Shown in pieces: positions 7,597 to 16,290 of a DNA stretch of 64,000 nt; position 1 is the first letter of the stretch; the number at the start of each line of letters is the position of its first letter. A model generated the notes under the pieces. That model saw only the letters and a list, made by a program, of their open reading frames with translations. It ran no database searches and was not told the DNA's origin. This DNA comes from Armatimonas rosea (GTDB taxonomy: Bacteria > Armatimonadota > Armatimonadia > Armatimonadales > Armatimonadaceae), in NCBI RefSeq assembly GCF_014202505.1, contig NZ_JACHGW010000001.1:806001-870000 (forward strand), given 5' to 3'. Position numbers and translations under genes: made by a program.

Positions 7597-8960
7597 AGAA
7601 TGTTGTTTTTGTCTTCTCCGATCAGTGGCGCTGGTGCGACCATGGCTACACGGGCAATAAAGAGGTGGCGACCCCGCACCTGGATGCCCTTGCGCGGGAG
7701 AGTGTGCACTTCACCCACGCGATCGCGACCATGCCGGTGTGCTCGCCGTGGCGTGCGAGCTTTCTGACGGGCCAGTACCCGCTGACCCACGGGCTTTTCT
7801 TAAACGACCTGCGGCTCAACCACAAGGCCACATCGCTGGCGGAGGCGTTTGGGCAGGCGGGCTACGACACGGCGTGGATCGGGAAGTGGCACCTCGACGG
7901 CACGGGGCGTAGCCAGCGGATCCCGAAAGAGCGCCGCCAGGGCTTTGACCACTGGCGCGTTTTAGAGTGCACCCACAACTACCTCCACTCGGAGTACTTC
8001 GCCGGCGACGAGACCCAAAAGCGTACCTGGCCCGGCTACGATGCCTACGCCCAGACCGACGAAGCGCTTGCGTATTTACAGAGCCGCCCCAAGGACAAGC
8101 CGTTTCTGCTCTGTCTGTCGTTTGGGCCGCCGCACGATCCGTATAGAATGTGCCCCGAGGAGCTTCTTAAGACCTACGATGCCAAGACCCTGAGCCTGCG
8201 GCCCAATGTCCCCGACGCCAGCCGCGCCGATGCCCAGAAGACCTACGCGGGCTACTACGCCCATATCGCGGCGCTGGACCAGTGCGTGGGTAAGCTCCTC
8301 GCGGCCCTCAAGGCCAGCGGGCAGCTAGAGAACACGGTCTTTGTGTACACGTCGGATCACGGCGACATGCTGCACTCGCACGGGATGCTCAAGAAGCAGA
8401 AGCCTTGGGACGAGTCGATCCGGGTGCCGCTGCTGATCCGCCTGCCCGGTGGGAAAGCCCGCACGATCGAGGGACCCATCGGAACCCCCGACCTCATGCC
8501 AACCCTGCTCGGCCTCTGCGGCCTGCCCGTTCCCGCGACCGTGGAGGGCCGCAACCTCGCCGCCGTGGTCCAGGGCAAACGGACCTGGGACGACGACGCG
8601 GCGCTGATTCTCTGTGCGGTACCGTTTGGGGAGTGGCTCCGCAGGAATGGCGGGCGGGAGTACCGGGGGATTCGCACGGTGCGCTACACCTATGTCCGTG
8701 ACCTCAGCGGCCCCTGGCTCCTCTACGATAACCGGGAAGACCCGTATCAGCTTACGAATCGCGCCAACGACCCGGCGCTCAAGGGCGTGCAGGCGGAGCT
8801 GGAGAAAAAGCTCGCCGCCCGCCTCAAAGAGACCGGCGATGACTTCGCTAGCGCCGACACTCTGATCGCCCGCTGTGGCTACAAGACCGATGCCAATGGA
8901 ACGGTGGACTACGCCAACCCCCAGCGCTGGGGGCAGGAGACCGTCAAGGCGCGGGTGTAG
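7593..8960 (+). CDS. Sulfatase (arylsulfatase family)
   Basis: 455-residue sulfatase of the alkaline-phosphatase superfamily. The metal-binding 'VFSDQ' (about residues 7-11), the signature C-S-P-W-R with C50 ('VCSPWRASFLTGQYP'; C is oxidised to formylglycine in active enzymes), 'GKWHLDG' and 'YTSDHGDMLHSHGMLKK' are all present. The C-terminal subdomain has 'WLLYDNREDPYQLTN', as in iduronate-sulfatase-like and choline-sulfatase-like members. The substrate cannot be named. No signal peptide is visible at the coupled start, which is unusual for this family and suggests a cytoplasmic enzyme. It is co-transcribed with the 67-residue upstream gene and is followed by a long palindromic repeat. Confidence 0.92.
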   Translation: MKNVVFVFSDQWRWCDHGYTGNKEVATPHLDALARESVHFTHAIATMPVCSPWRASFLTGQYPLTHGLFLNDLRLNHKATSLAEAFGQAGYDTAWIGKWHLDGTGRSQRIPKERRQGFDHWRVLECTHNYLHSEYFAGDETQKRTWPGYDAYAQTDEALAYLQSRPKDKPFLLCLSFGPPHDPYRMCPEELLKTYDAKTLSLRPNVPDASRADAQKTYAGYYAHIAALDQCVGKLLAALKASGQLENTVFVYTSDHGDMLHSHGMLKKQKPWDESIRVPLLIRLPGGKARTIEGPIGTPDLMPTLLGLCGLPVPATVEGRNLAAVVQGKRTWDDDAALILCAVPFGEWLRRNGGREYRGIRTVRYTYVRDLSGPWLLYDNREDPYQLTNRANDPALKGVQAELEKKLAARLKETGDDFASADTLIARCGYKTDANGTVDYANPQRWGQETVKARV

Positions 8961-9009
8961 GTCGCGCCGTTTTCATCGCTCCCATGAACGCACCCAAGGG
9001 GTACCCGGT

Positions 9010-9146
9010 CTTGCTATCCTCGTGCCTCGGACACAAAGGGCTGCGCCCATAATTCGGTATGGCCGAAGGCCTTCGTGTCGGAGCTTGCGACGACAGCAAG
9101 ACGCCCCGCTCTAACCGGGGCGATACGAAACGGGGGCGATCTAAAA
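9010..9146. repeat. Dispersed long palindromic repeat, copy A
   Basis: This element lies between convergent genes (sulfatase and esterase). Left arm 9010-9041 and right arm up to 9100 are imperfect inverted repeats ('cttgctatcctcgtgcctcg' against the reverse complement of 'gagcttgcgacgacagcaag'). The core is 'gcccataattcggtatggcc'. The right end (9101-9146), 'acgccccgctctaaccgggg' and 'gggggcgatctaaaacgcg', matches the end of copy B at 61924-62076. It probably folds into a large hairpin that can end transcription from both sides. Confidence 0.75.
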
Positions 9147-9152
9147 CGCGAC

Positions 9153-9992
9153 CTACACCAGCCCCCGTGCCTTCAGCCACTCCTCGCAGCGCTTGGGCCA
9201 GGCGGTGGGGATGGGCTTATCTTTCTGGGGACGCATGCCGTAGCCATGCCCGCCGGACTCCCAGATATGGAGCTCTGCGGGGACACTCACTTTTCGGAGC
9301 GCGGTGAAGAGCTGGACACTGCTCTGGCACGTCACGCCATCGTCGGCGGCGTGGGCGAAGAAGAACGGGGGCAGGTCTTTGGTCACCATCGCGGCGTACT
9401 CGGGCTGGAGCTGGAGGTTGTTGTCGCAGAAGTACGCGGGGTAGACCAGCACCGCAAAGTCCGGGCGACACGAGAGCTTGTCCGTGTCGTCTTGGTCGTC
9501 GTAGAGCGATTTTCCATTCTGCAAGGCGGCCATACCGGCGGTCTTGCCGCCCGCAGAGAAGCCGAGGATGCCGAGCTTGTCGGGGGTAACGCCCCACTTT
9601 TGCGCGTTGGCACGCACCAGACGAAGCGCACGCTGGGCGTCCATGGTCGGTCCCTCCCAGTTGGGCTTGAGCGAGCCGGTGGGGACGCGGTACTTCAGCA
9701 CAAACGCGGCAATCCCTTGCTTATTGAGCCACTCGGCGATCTCGGTGCCCTCGAGGTTCCAGGCCAGGATGTTGTAGCCGCCGCCGGGGCAGATCACGAC
9801 CCCGGTGCCCGTGCGCTTCCCCGACGGCAGGTAGACATGCAGCTCGGGCTGGCTGACATTGCCGAGCCGGATCACGGGCTTGCCGCCGGTCATCCCGACA
9901 CCGGGCTTGGACGTATCGGCCTCGGGGCCGGTGACCAGGGGGGCGCCGCCGGGCAGCTTGCCGGGCCAGAGAGAGAGCGATTCGATCTTCAT
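9153..9992 (-). CDS. Alpha/beta-hydrolase, acetyl-xylan-esterase-like
   Basis: 279-residue esterase of the BD-FAE/lipase-like alpha/beta-hydrolase group. The oxyanion-hole 'VICPGGGYNILAW' (about 66-78), nucleophile S146 ('GILGFSAGGKTAG'), acid D217/D218 ('HAADDGVTC') and H249 ('WESGGHGYGM') form the triad. Homologues often deacetylate plant polysaccharides; the substrate here is not determinable. ATG 9992 is chosen over an upstream in-frame ATG at 10082 because TACAGT (9999-10004) ends exactly 6 nt before it and because the upstream residues are not conserved-looking. No signal peptide is seen. It diverges from the GT117 gene. Confidence 0.85.
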   Translation of the reverse strand: MKIESLSLWPGKLPGGAPLVTGPEADTSKPGVGMTGGKPVIRLGNVSQPELHVYLPSGKRTGTGVVICPGGGYNILAWNLEGTEIAEWLNKQGIAAFVLKYRVPTGSLKPNWEGPTMDAQRALRLVRANAQKWGVTPDKLGILGFSAGGKTAGMAALQNGKSLYDDQDDTDKLSCRPDFAVLVYPAYFCDNNLQLQPEYAAMVTKDLPPFFFAHAADDGVTCQSSVQLFTALRKVSVPAELHIWESGGHGYGMRPQKDKPIPTAWPKRCEEWLKARGLV

Positions 9993-10050
9993 GTGCCCAC
10001 TGTACCGCCACCTCCAGAGAAAAGACAAACTGCCCGACATTTCTACCAGG

Positions 10051-11778
10051 ATGCTCTCTAAAATTTCCTCGGATAGCCGCACGATGCTTGCGCTCGGCTT
10101 GGCGTTTTGGGCCCTCTATCTGGCGACCCTCTGTCCCACGGTCTTCCGCGGCGACTCGGGGGAGATTATCGCGGCGATCTGGGGGCAGGGGGTGATCCAT
10201 CCTCCGGGCTATCCTCTCTTCACCCTCCTCGGGAAGCTGTTTCTGGTGCTGGTGCCCTTTGGGGAGCCGGCCTTTCGGATAGGGGTGCTGGTGGCGCTCG
10301 GGGGGGCGGCGGCGGTCGCCTGCCTCTACCGGGTGCTCCGCGCTCTGGACGTGCCGGTGCGTGCGGCGCTGGGGGCAGCGGCGTTTTTCGGGGGGAGCCT
10401 GACTTTTTGGAGCCAGTGCAATCGGGTGGAGGTCTATAGCCTGCATCTCTTTCTCGTGCTCCTGGCGATCTGGCAGTGCCTCCGCTTCCGTGCCACCGGC
10501 GACGAGCGCGCGCTCTTTCTGGCGTGCTTCTCGGTCGGGCTGGGGCTTGCCCACCACCTGACAGTCGCGCTCCTGGTGCCGGGCTTACTGGTTCTCTGTG
10601 GGGCGCGCCTCTGGCAGGTGTCGGGGCTAGCGCGGCGTCTGCTGGTGGGAATCGGCTTGCTGGTGCTCAGTGGGCTTCCTCTCTACACCATCCTCTGGGG
10701 AAAGCTAGGGAGCCCCGAGGCCTTCTGGGCACATGTCACGGGGCAGAGCTACCGAATCTTCCTGGCTCCTCCCACGACTTGGAGTGCGCTTCAGAAGCCG
10801 CTCACGCTGGCGGGGGCGATCTTTGCGGAGAATGGGTTTGGGCCGCTCTGGGTGCTGACGGCTCTGGGGGGAGTGGCACTGGGCCGCCGACAGCCAGGGA
10901 CTCTCGCGGGGCTGGTGCTCATGGGCCTGGCCATGGCCGGGTACTGCCTCTGCTACACCATCGAGGACATCGCCTCCTACTACCTGGTGCCGCTCGCGCT
11001 TGTGGTCGTGCTGGTGGGGGTGGCTCTGGGGCAGGTCGAGCAGGCCCTGGAGCGCCGGCAGCGACCCCGTATCCTGGCTCTGGGAGCGTGCTTTGTTCTC
11101 CCTGCGTTCGGCTTGACACTGAGCTTTCCGGCCTGCAACCTCCACGCAGCCACCGGGATTCGGCAGCTGGCGGTGCAGAAGCTATTGGCCTGCGCGCCGG
11201 GCTCGGTCTTGCTCTGCCAGGGCGACGAAGACACCTACTCGCTGCGCTATGTCCACCAGATTCTAAAGCTCCGGCCCGATGTCACGGTTCTGGACCCGGA
11301 GCAGCTCGCCCAGAGGGGAGGGGCATCGCTGGAGGGGCGTCCCCTGGCCTCGACCTACTTTGGGACCTCGGCCCAGAACGCTGCACAGCTCGGGGAGTCG
11401 CTGGAGCTGGAGTGGCTCCGCACCCACTACATCCCCGTGCCCCGTGGGGTGATCCTGGTGCTGGTTCCTCTGGCGAGCCCCCCGGCCATGACCGACGTGA
11501 TCGCCCAGAGCAAGGCCGCCTGGGAGACTATCGACCTCCCCGAGCTTCCCGTCGCCGCCACGGCCACCGAGGTCGATGGGGACTACACCCGCCGCCACTA
11601 TGTCACCATGCTCTGCAACTACGCCTTCCTCTACGAGCAGGTGGGCCAGCCCGAGCAAGCGCAGAAAGTCTACCAGGTGGCGCTGGACTGGGCTCCCGAG
11701 CTCGCCCGCACGACGCTCAAGGGCATGGAGGCACGCAGCAAGGTGGCGGTGCAGCTCCTGAGTGCCACGAAACCTTAA
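10051..11778 (+). CDS. DUF2723/GT117-family membrane protein
   Basis: About 575-residue polytopic membrane protein. The N-terminal 'ATLCPTVFRGDSGEIIAA' and 'GVIHPPGYPLFTLLG' are the hallmark of the DUF2723 (GT117, protein O-mannosyltransferase-like, GT-C) family, with the Asp that is catalytic in GT-C enzymes ('GDSGE'). About ten hydrophobic segments span roughly 10-370, followed by a soluble C-terminal region (380-575) ending in a TPR-like 'YAFLYEQVGQPEQAQKVYQVAL'. It probably transfers sugar from a lipid carrier to an exported acceptor (family knowledge). Starts at 10051 or 10084 are both possible; neither has a clear ribosome site. Confidence 0.8.
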   Translation: MLSKISSDSRTMLALGLAFWALYLATLCPTVFRGDSGEIIAAIWGQGVIHPPGYPLFTLLGKLFLVLVPFGEPAFRIGVLVALGGAAAVACLYRVLRALDVPVRAALGAAAFFGGSLTFWSQCNRVEVYSLHLFLVLLAIWQCLRFRATGDERALFLACFSVGLGLAHHLTVALLVPGLLVLCGARLWQVSGLARRLLVGIGLLVLSGLPLYTILWGKLGSPEAFWAHVTGQSYRIFLAPPTTWSALQKPLTLAGAIFAENGFGPLWVLTALGGVALGRRQPGTLAGLVLMGLAMAGYCLCYTIEDIASYYLVPLALVVVLVGVALGQVEQALERRQRPRILALGACFVLPAFGLTLSFPACNLHAATGIRQLAVQKLLACAPGSVLLCQGDEDTYSLRYVHQILKLRPDVTVLDPEQLAQRGGASLEGRPLASTYFGTSAQNAAQLGESLELEWLRTHYIPVPRGVILVLVPLASPPAMTDVIAQSKAAWETIDLPELPVAATATEVDGDYTRRHYVTMLCNYAFLYEQVGQPEQAQKVYQVALDWAPELARTTLKGMEARSKVAVQLLSATKP

Positions 11779-11872
11779 CCCGTTTTTGCGGTAACCTGAG
11801 AGAGGTTTTTGGTATCATACAGCGTAGAAAAGCCTGCGCTGTCGGTCGCGGGCTTCTAGGAGCAACCAAACA

Positions 11873-13210
11873 ATGAAGCGTCTCTTTTTCGCAGCAGGGC
11901 TGATCGCCGCCCTCACCTCCGGGACCATGGCCCGCGAGGCTCGTCCCGCCGCCGTGTCAACGTCGTTTCTGCAAGAGCTCAGCGCCCAGCAGAAAGCGGC
12001 CCTGGGAACCTACAAGGCAGAGGCCCCTGGAGTCCCCACCATTGTGATCAAGGCCCAGGGGGCACAGCTCATCATGGCGGCAGAGGGCTTCCCCGAGATC
12101 AATGTCAAGCTCAACGACAAGGACCAGCTGATCGCGGAGGGGCTGCCGGAGGGCTTCAACTTCACCCTGGTGCGCGATAAGGACAAGAAGATCACGGGGC
12201 TGAAGGTCGATACCCCCATGGGCGGCGGCGAGCTCAAGCGTGTCGAGGAGCCCAAAGCAGCCAAGCCCGCTCCCAAGGAAGAGGCCAAGAAGGCCGATGT
12301 CCCCGATGTGCTGGGGGTCTACGAGTCCGATGAGATCCAGGGAATGCGCATCAAGGGCGAGATGGTCTTTGAGAAGGGCAAGCTGCTCCTGAAAACCGAG
12401 GGCCAGCCCGATCTTGAGGTGAAGCTCGGCAAGGACGACAGCATCAAGACCACGCCAGAGATCCCCGATGTGACGTCGATGAAGCTCGTCCGCGACAAAG
12501 ACGGCAAGGTGACCGGTAGCGTGGTCGAGACCGCGCAGGGCAAGCTGAACTTCACCCGCAAGACCTTCCCCAAGCCGCCCGGTGCCGAGGCGCCCAAGAC
12601 CGAGCTCCCCGATGTGCTGGGCAAGTACGAGGCCGAGGACAGCGCCAGCCCGGTTCCGGGGCTTGAGGTCGTTGTCAAGGAAGGCAAGCTCTTCATCATT
12701 GTCGAGGGGCAGCCGGAGATCGACTTCACGCTCGACAAGATGGACAATGTCGTCTCGACCCACGCGCCCGAGGGGATTACGTCCAAGTTCACCCGCGACA
12801 AAGACGGCAAGGTCACCCACCTGGTCGCCGAGACCCCCGTGGGCAAGCTCAGCTTCAAGCGCACGACCTTCCCCAAGCCCCCGGCCGCCGAGAAGAAAGC
12901 CGAGCCTGAGAAGAAGGCCGATGCCGCCGATCCCGCCGCCCGCCTGAAGGCACTAGAGGGAGTCTACACCAGCGACACGCCGGGTCTCCCCACGGTCACC
13001 ATGCGTGTCAAGGACGGCAAGCTGATGATCGAGGCCGACGGTAACCCCACTATCGAGGGGAAGCTCTCGGACAAGGACGAGCTGACGGGTGAGGGGCTGC
13101 CTGATGGCTTCACCGTGAAGATCACCCGCGACAAAGACGGCAAGGTCACCGGCATGAGCATCAGCACCCCCATGGGCGATGCCAAGTTCACCCGCGCCCC
13201 GCTGAAATAA
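11873..13210 (+). CDS. Secreted protein of four tandem DUF3471-like repeats
   Basis: 445-residue exported protein. A signal peptide (about 1-21, 'LFFAAGLIAALTSGTMA') is followed by four units of about 85-100 residues beginning near 42, 141, 242 and 358. Each has 'lG.Y......', 'v...dGkL.....g.p...', 'kDd.l' and 'RDKDGKVTGl..(e/s)TPmG..kf.R', the layout of the DUF3471 (lipocalin-like, beta-lactamase-associated) domain. The units are joined by Lys/Pro/Ala-rich linkers ('EPKAAKPAPKEEAKKA'). No catalytic domain is attached, so it may bind ligands. Start ATG 11873 has AGGAG at 11858-11862. Domain identity is by pattern recognition, not search. Confidence 0.7.
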   Translation: MKRLFFAAGLIAALTSGTMAREARPAAVSTSFLQELSAQQKAALGTYKAEAPGVPTIVIKAQGAQLIMAAEGFPEINVKLNDKDQLIAEGLPEGFNFTLVRDKDKKITGLKVDTPMGGGELKRVEEPKAAKPAPKEEAKKADVPDVLGVYESDEIQGMRIKGEMVFEKGKLLLKTEGQPDLEVKLGKDDSIKTTPEIPDVTSMKLVRDKDGKVTGSVVETAQGKLNFTRKTFPKPPGAEAPKTELPDVLGKYEAEDSASPVPGLEVVVKEGKLFIIVEGQPEIDFTLDKMDNVVSTHAPEGITSKFTRDKDGKVTHLVAETPVGKLSFKRTTFPKPPAAEKKAEPEKKADAADPAARLKALEGVYTSDTPGLPTVTMRVKDGKLMIEADGNPTIEGKLSDKDELTGEGLPDGFTVKITRDKDGKVTGMSISTPMGDAKFTRAPLK

Positions 13211-13220
13211 CTTGCCCCCC

Positions 13221-13290
13221 ATCCCCCGCCCGGCGGGGGGGATCTGTGGGAAATTTATATTTCCTTGATGTCCCCCCGTCGGACGGGGGT
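13221..13290. other. Two GC-rich stem-loops in the 13211-13313 spacer
   Basis: 'CCCCCGCC c GGCGGGGG' (13223-13239) and 'ccccccgtcggacggggg' (about 13272-13289) form short hairpins separated by an AT-rich stretch. Neither is followed by a U-tract, so they may slow but not classically terminate transcription from the upstream gene. Confidence 0.4.
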
Positions 13291-13301
13291 TAGGGGGTGG
13301 G

Positions 13302-13307
13302 TACAAT
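13302..13307 (+). promoter_or_regulatory. -10 box (TACAAT) of the aldehyde dehydrogenase gene
   Basis: TACAAT ends 6 nt before ATG 13314, with no Shine-Dalgarno site in between, predicting a leaderless transcript. Confidence 0.55.
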
Positions 13308-13313
13308 CCGTTC

Positions 13314-14804
13314 ATGACCGACGGAAAAACCAACTTCATCAACGGCGAGTGGGTGGCGAGCCAAGGCGGCGCGACATTTGCATCCACCAACCCGGCCAAC
13401 ACGGACCAGACTCTCGGAGTCTATGCCCGCTCCGACCAGCGCGATGTCGCGGCGGCGGTGGCGGCGGCCAAGGCGGCCTACCCTACCTGGCGCAAGACCC
13501 CCGCTCCCGCACGGGGAGCGCTTCTGACCAAAGTGGGGCGCTTGCTAGAGGAGCGCAAGGAGCTCTTCTCCCAGGCCATGGTCGATGAGATGGGCAAGGT
13601 ACTGGTCGAGGCACGCGGCGATGTCCAAGAGGCGATCGACATGGCCCACTACATGGCCGCGTTCGGGCGACTCCCCAACGGCAGTGTGGTCCCCTCCGAG
13701 CGCCCCGATATCCACTGCTCCGCCCGCCGGGTTCCCGTGGGCGTGGTTGGGCTGATCACCCCGTGGAACTTTCCCATCGCCGTGCCAACCTGGAAGATGT
13801 TCCCCGCGCTCCTGGCAGGTAATACCGTGGTCTGGAAGCCCGCCGAGGACACGCCCGGAATGGCCGTGCTCCTTGTCCAGCTCCTCGCCGATGCGGGGAT
13901 TCCCGCGGGCGTGGTCAACTTGGTGACCGGCTATGGCGAGGAAGCGGGCGCGGCGCTTGTGGAGGCGGAGGGGGTCGCGACCATCTCCTTTACGGGCTCC
14001 ACTTCTGTGGGCAAGCAGATCGCCGGGCGCTGTGGGCAGCTCATGAAGCGGGTGAGCTGCGAGCTGGGCGGCAAGAACGCGATCGTGGTGCTCGACGATG
14101 CCGATATCGAGCTTGCGATCAAGGGCTGCCTCTGGAGCGCCTTTGGCACCGCCGGCCAGCGCTGCACCGCCGCCAGCCGCCTGATCGTCGATAGCAAGAT
14201 CAAGGCGCACTTCACCGCGCGTTTGGTCGAAGAGACGGGCAAGCTCCGCATGGCCCCCGGGGCCGACCCAGCCGCACAGATCGGCCCCGTGGTGAACCGC
14301 ACGCAGCTGGAGCGCATCCAGGGCTATGTCGCGATTGGTCAAGCCGAGGGCGCAACCGTGCTCACCGGTGGGACGCCCCTCACCGACGCGCCGCTGGACA
14401 AGGGCTGCTTCTACGCCCCGACAATCTTCGACAACATGCGCCCGCCAATGCGAATCGCCCAGGAGGAGATCTTCGGCCCTGTCACGGGAATCATCACGGT
14501 CGATGGCCTCGACGAAGCCCTTGCGATCGCCAATGGCACCGGCTATGGCCTCTCGCTCTCGCTCTACACGGCAAACCTGCGGCGTGGGATGCGGGCCCTC
14601 GACGAGCTGGAGAGCGGGATTGTCTACATCAACCTGCCTACCAGCGGCGCGGAGATCCAGCTCCCGTTTGGGGGCGTCAAGAATACCGGCAACGGCCACC
14701 GCGAGGCGGGCTGGATGGCGATGGACTGGTGCACCGAGTGGAAAGCCGCCTACATCAACTACGCCGAGGGCAGCGAGCTGGTCCGCGCCCAGATCGACGT
14801 CTAG
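13314..14804 (+). CDS. NAD(P)-dependent aldehyde dehydrogenase
   Basis: 496-residue ALDH-superfamily enzyme oxidising an aldehyde to the acid. Present are 'ITPWNFP' and 'VWKPAEDTP' (cofactor binding), 'SFTGSTSVGK' (Rossmann), 'CELGGKN' (general-base Glu) and the nucleophile C284 ('FGTAGQRCTAASR'). 'EEIFGPV' and 'LPFGGVKNTGNGHRE' close the domain. Similarity is to the ketoglutarate-semialdehyde, succinate-semialdehyde and aminoadipate-semialdehyde groups. The next gene is a class III aminotransferase, so both may act in GABA, lysine or other omega-amino-acid breakdown (inference from context). The exact substrate is not decided. Confidence 0.93.
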   Translation: MTDGKTNFINGEWVASQGGATFASTNPANTDQTLGVYARSDQRDVAAAVAAAKAAYPTWRKTPAPARGALLTKVGRLLEERKELFSQAMVDEMGKVLVEARGDVQEAIDMAHYMAAFGRLPNGSVVPSERPDIHCSARRVPVGVVGLITPWNFPIAVPTWKMFPALLAGNTVVWKPAEDTPGMAVLLVQLLADAGIPAGVVNLVTGYGEEAGAALVEAEGVATISFTGSTSVGKQIAGRCGQLMKRVSCELGGKNAIVVLDDADIELAIKGCLWSAFGTAGQRCTAASRLIVDSKIKAHFTARLVEETGKLRMAPGADPAAQIGPVVNRTQLERIQGYVAIGQAEGATVLTGGTPLTDAPLDKGCFYAPTIFDNMRPPMRIAQEEIFGPVTGIITVDGLDEALAIANGTGYGLSLSLYTANLRRGMRALDELESGIVYINLPTSGAEIQLPFGGVKNTGNGHREAGWMAMDWCTEWKAAYINYAEGSELVRAQIDV

Positions 14805-14820
14805 ATCAGCGTTTTGGGCT

Positions 14821-14973
14821 CCGGCCGATGAGAACGGCCGGACTGGAGAGCCTTCGGCTGGAAAGCCCGTGCCGGGCATAATAATCGTGCCGGGCATAAT
14901 AATTGGGTATGGCCGGAACGGCCTTCGCAGCGCGGCGCTCTCCAGCCCCCCCGCTCTAACCGGGGGGGACGGA
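14821..14973. repeat. Dispersed palindromic repeat, copy C, with an internal 18-bp tandem duplication
   Basis: The 181-bp spacer between two co-directional genes holds a diverged copy of the palindromic family. The core 'cataataattgggtatggcc' matches copies A and B. Arms include 'ctggagagc' (about 14843) and 'gctctccag' (about 14937). The 18-bp unit 'cgtgccgggcataataat' is repeated exactly in tandem at 14868-14885 and 14886-14903. The right end 'ccccgctctaaccgggg' equals copy A. Confidence 0.65.
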
Positions 14974-14985
14974 AAGGAAAAATCA

Positions 14986-16290
14986 ATGGATAAGACACAC
15001 ATCCTAGAGCTCAACCAGGCAGGGTTGCTGGCGGAGGTTCTGGGGTTTGAGACCGACGAAGTCGCCGGTCAGACGGAAGGAAGCAATGTCACGACGCTGA
15101 GCGGGCGAGAGTTTATCGACTTCACGGGGGGGATCGCGGTGCATGCCTGCGGCCACTGCCACCCGGCAATTGTGGCGGCGATCCAGGAGCAGGCCGCGCA
15201 GGTGCTCCATACATCGGACACCATGCGCCACGCGCCGCAGCTGGAGCTTGCGGACTTTCTGCGCGGCAAGCTCGCTGATGCCGGGGTGGAGAACGCCGCC
15301 TTTGTCTTCATGAACTCCGGCTCTGAGAGCAACGATGCCGCGGCGAAGCTGGCGCTGAAGGTCACGGGACGCAAGAAGCTCGTGGCATTTGTGGGGGCGT
15401 TCCATGGGCGAACCATGCTCTGCTCGGCGCTGTCGCGCTCCAAGAGCCTGCACTGGCAGAGCCTGGAGCCGTTCCTAACGCCGCTCCGACAGCATATTCT
15501 CCACGCCCCCGCGCCGCGCTGCGCCGGCTGCACGATGGACTCCCCGAGCTGCTGTAGTGTCGGGCTGGAGGCGCTCTTTACTACCCATGGCGACGATATC
15601 GCGGCGGTGTTCTTCGAGGCGCAGCAGGGCGAGGGCGGCTATGTCCCGCGCACGCCCGAGTCTGGGAGGCGCCTGCGGGAGCTCTGCGACCAGTACGGTG
15701 CCCTGCTGATCGCCGATGAGATTCAGGCGGGAATGGGCCGCACGGGCCGCTGGTTTGCCTTCGAGCACCTCGGAGTGGTCCCGGATATTGTTGTCTTTGG
15801 AAAGGCCGTGGGCGGTGGGATGCCGCTGGCGGGGATCGCGGCACGTGCGGAGCTGCTGGCACGCTGGACACCCGGCGAGCACGGCACCACTTTTGGAGGC
15901 AACCCCGTCTCGTGTGCCGCGGGGCTGGCGGCGGTGCGCCTGATGGAGCGTGAGGGGCTGGTCGCGCGGGCGGCACGCCTCGGTGCGGAGGTCAAGGCGC
16001 GGCTGGGCAAGCGGGTCGGCACGCACGGGGTTGTCGATGTCCGTGGCAATGGCTTCATGCTGGGAATCGAGCTCCGCACCCCCGATGGCGCCCCGGACTA
16101 CGCCCGGCTGGAGCGGGTGAAAGATGCCTGCCGCGAGCGTGACTTACTGGTACTTACCTGTGGCGCCAAGCTCGGCGATCCCCACGCCGACTGCGCGGTG
16201 ATCCGGCTCATCCCCCCGCTGAATACCCCCGAAGACGTCCTCTGGGCCGGGATCGCGGTGGTGGAGAGTGTGCTAGCGGGAGTCGAGTGA
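14986..16290 (+). CDS. Class III PLP-dependent aminotransferase (GabT-like)
   Basis: 434-residue cytosolic transaminase of the 4-aminobutyrate/ornithine/acetylornithine group. 'DFTGGIAVHACGHCHP' (about 42-57), 'FMNSGSESNDAA' (PLP phosphate binding), 'GAFHGRT', 'LIADEIQAGMGRTG' (PLP-ring Asp) and K273 ('VFGKAVGGGMPLAG', Schiff-base lysine) are all intact, as is 'GTTFGGNPVSCAA'. GabT is the best guess and fits the preceding aldehyde dehydrogenase; other omega-aminotransferases are possible. ATG 14986 is preceded by AAAGGA at about 8 nt. Its 3' end overlaps the convergent translin gene by 18 bp. Confidence 0.9.
   Translation: MDKTHILELNQAGLLAEVLGFETDEVAGQTEGSNVTTLSGREFIDFTGGIAVHACGHCHPAIVAAIQEQAAQVLHTSDTMRHAPQLELADFLRGKLADAGVENAAFVFMNSGSESNDAAAKLALKVTGRKKLVAFVGAFHGRTMLCSALSRSKSLHWQSLEPFLTPLRQHILHAPAPRCAGCTMDSPSCCSVGLEALFTTHGDDIAAVFFEAQQGEGGYVPRTPESGRRLRELCDQYGALLIADEIQAGMGRTGRWFAFEHLGVVPDIVVFGKAVGGGMPLAGIAARAELLARWTPGEHGTTFGGNPVSCAAGLAAVRLMEREGLVARAARLGAEVKARLGKRVGTHGVVDVRGNGFMLGIELRTPDGAPDYARLERVKDACRERDLLVLTCGAKLGDPHADCAVIRLIPPLNTPEDVLWAGIAVVESVLAGVE

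Noticed and set aside
10476-11876. 466-codon alternative frame in the GT117 gene
   Set aside because: Gly/Pro/Arg-rich frame without motifs, overlapping the DUF2723 protein.
14805-14985. Glycine or other riboswitch between the aldehyde dehydrogenase and aminotransferase genes
   Set aside because: The spacer matches the dispersed palindromic repeat family, which explains its structure better.
13545-15014. 489-codon minus-strand frame over the aldehyde dehydrogenase
   Set aside because: Antisense to a textbook ALDH with all catalytic motifs; runs through the repeat and the next gene's start.
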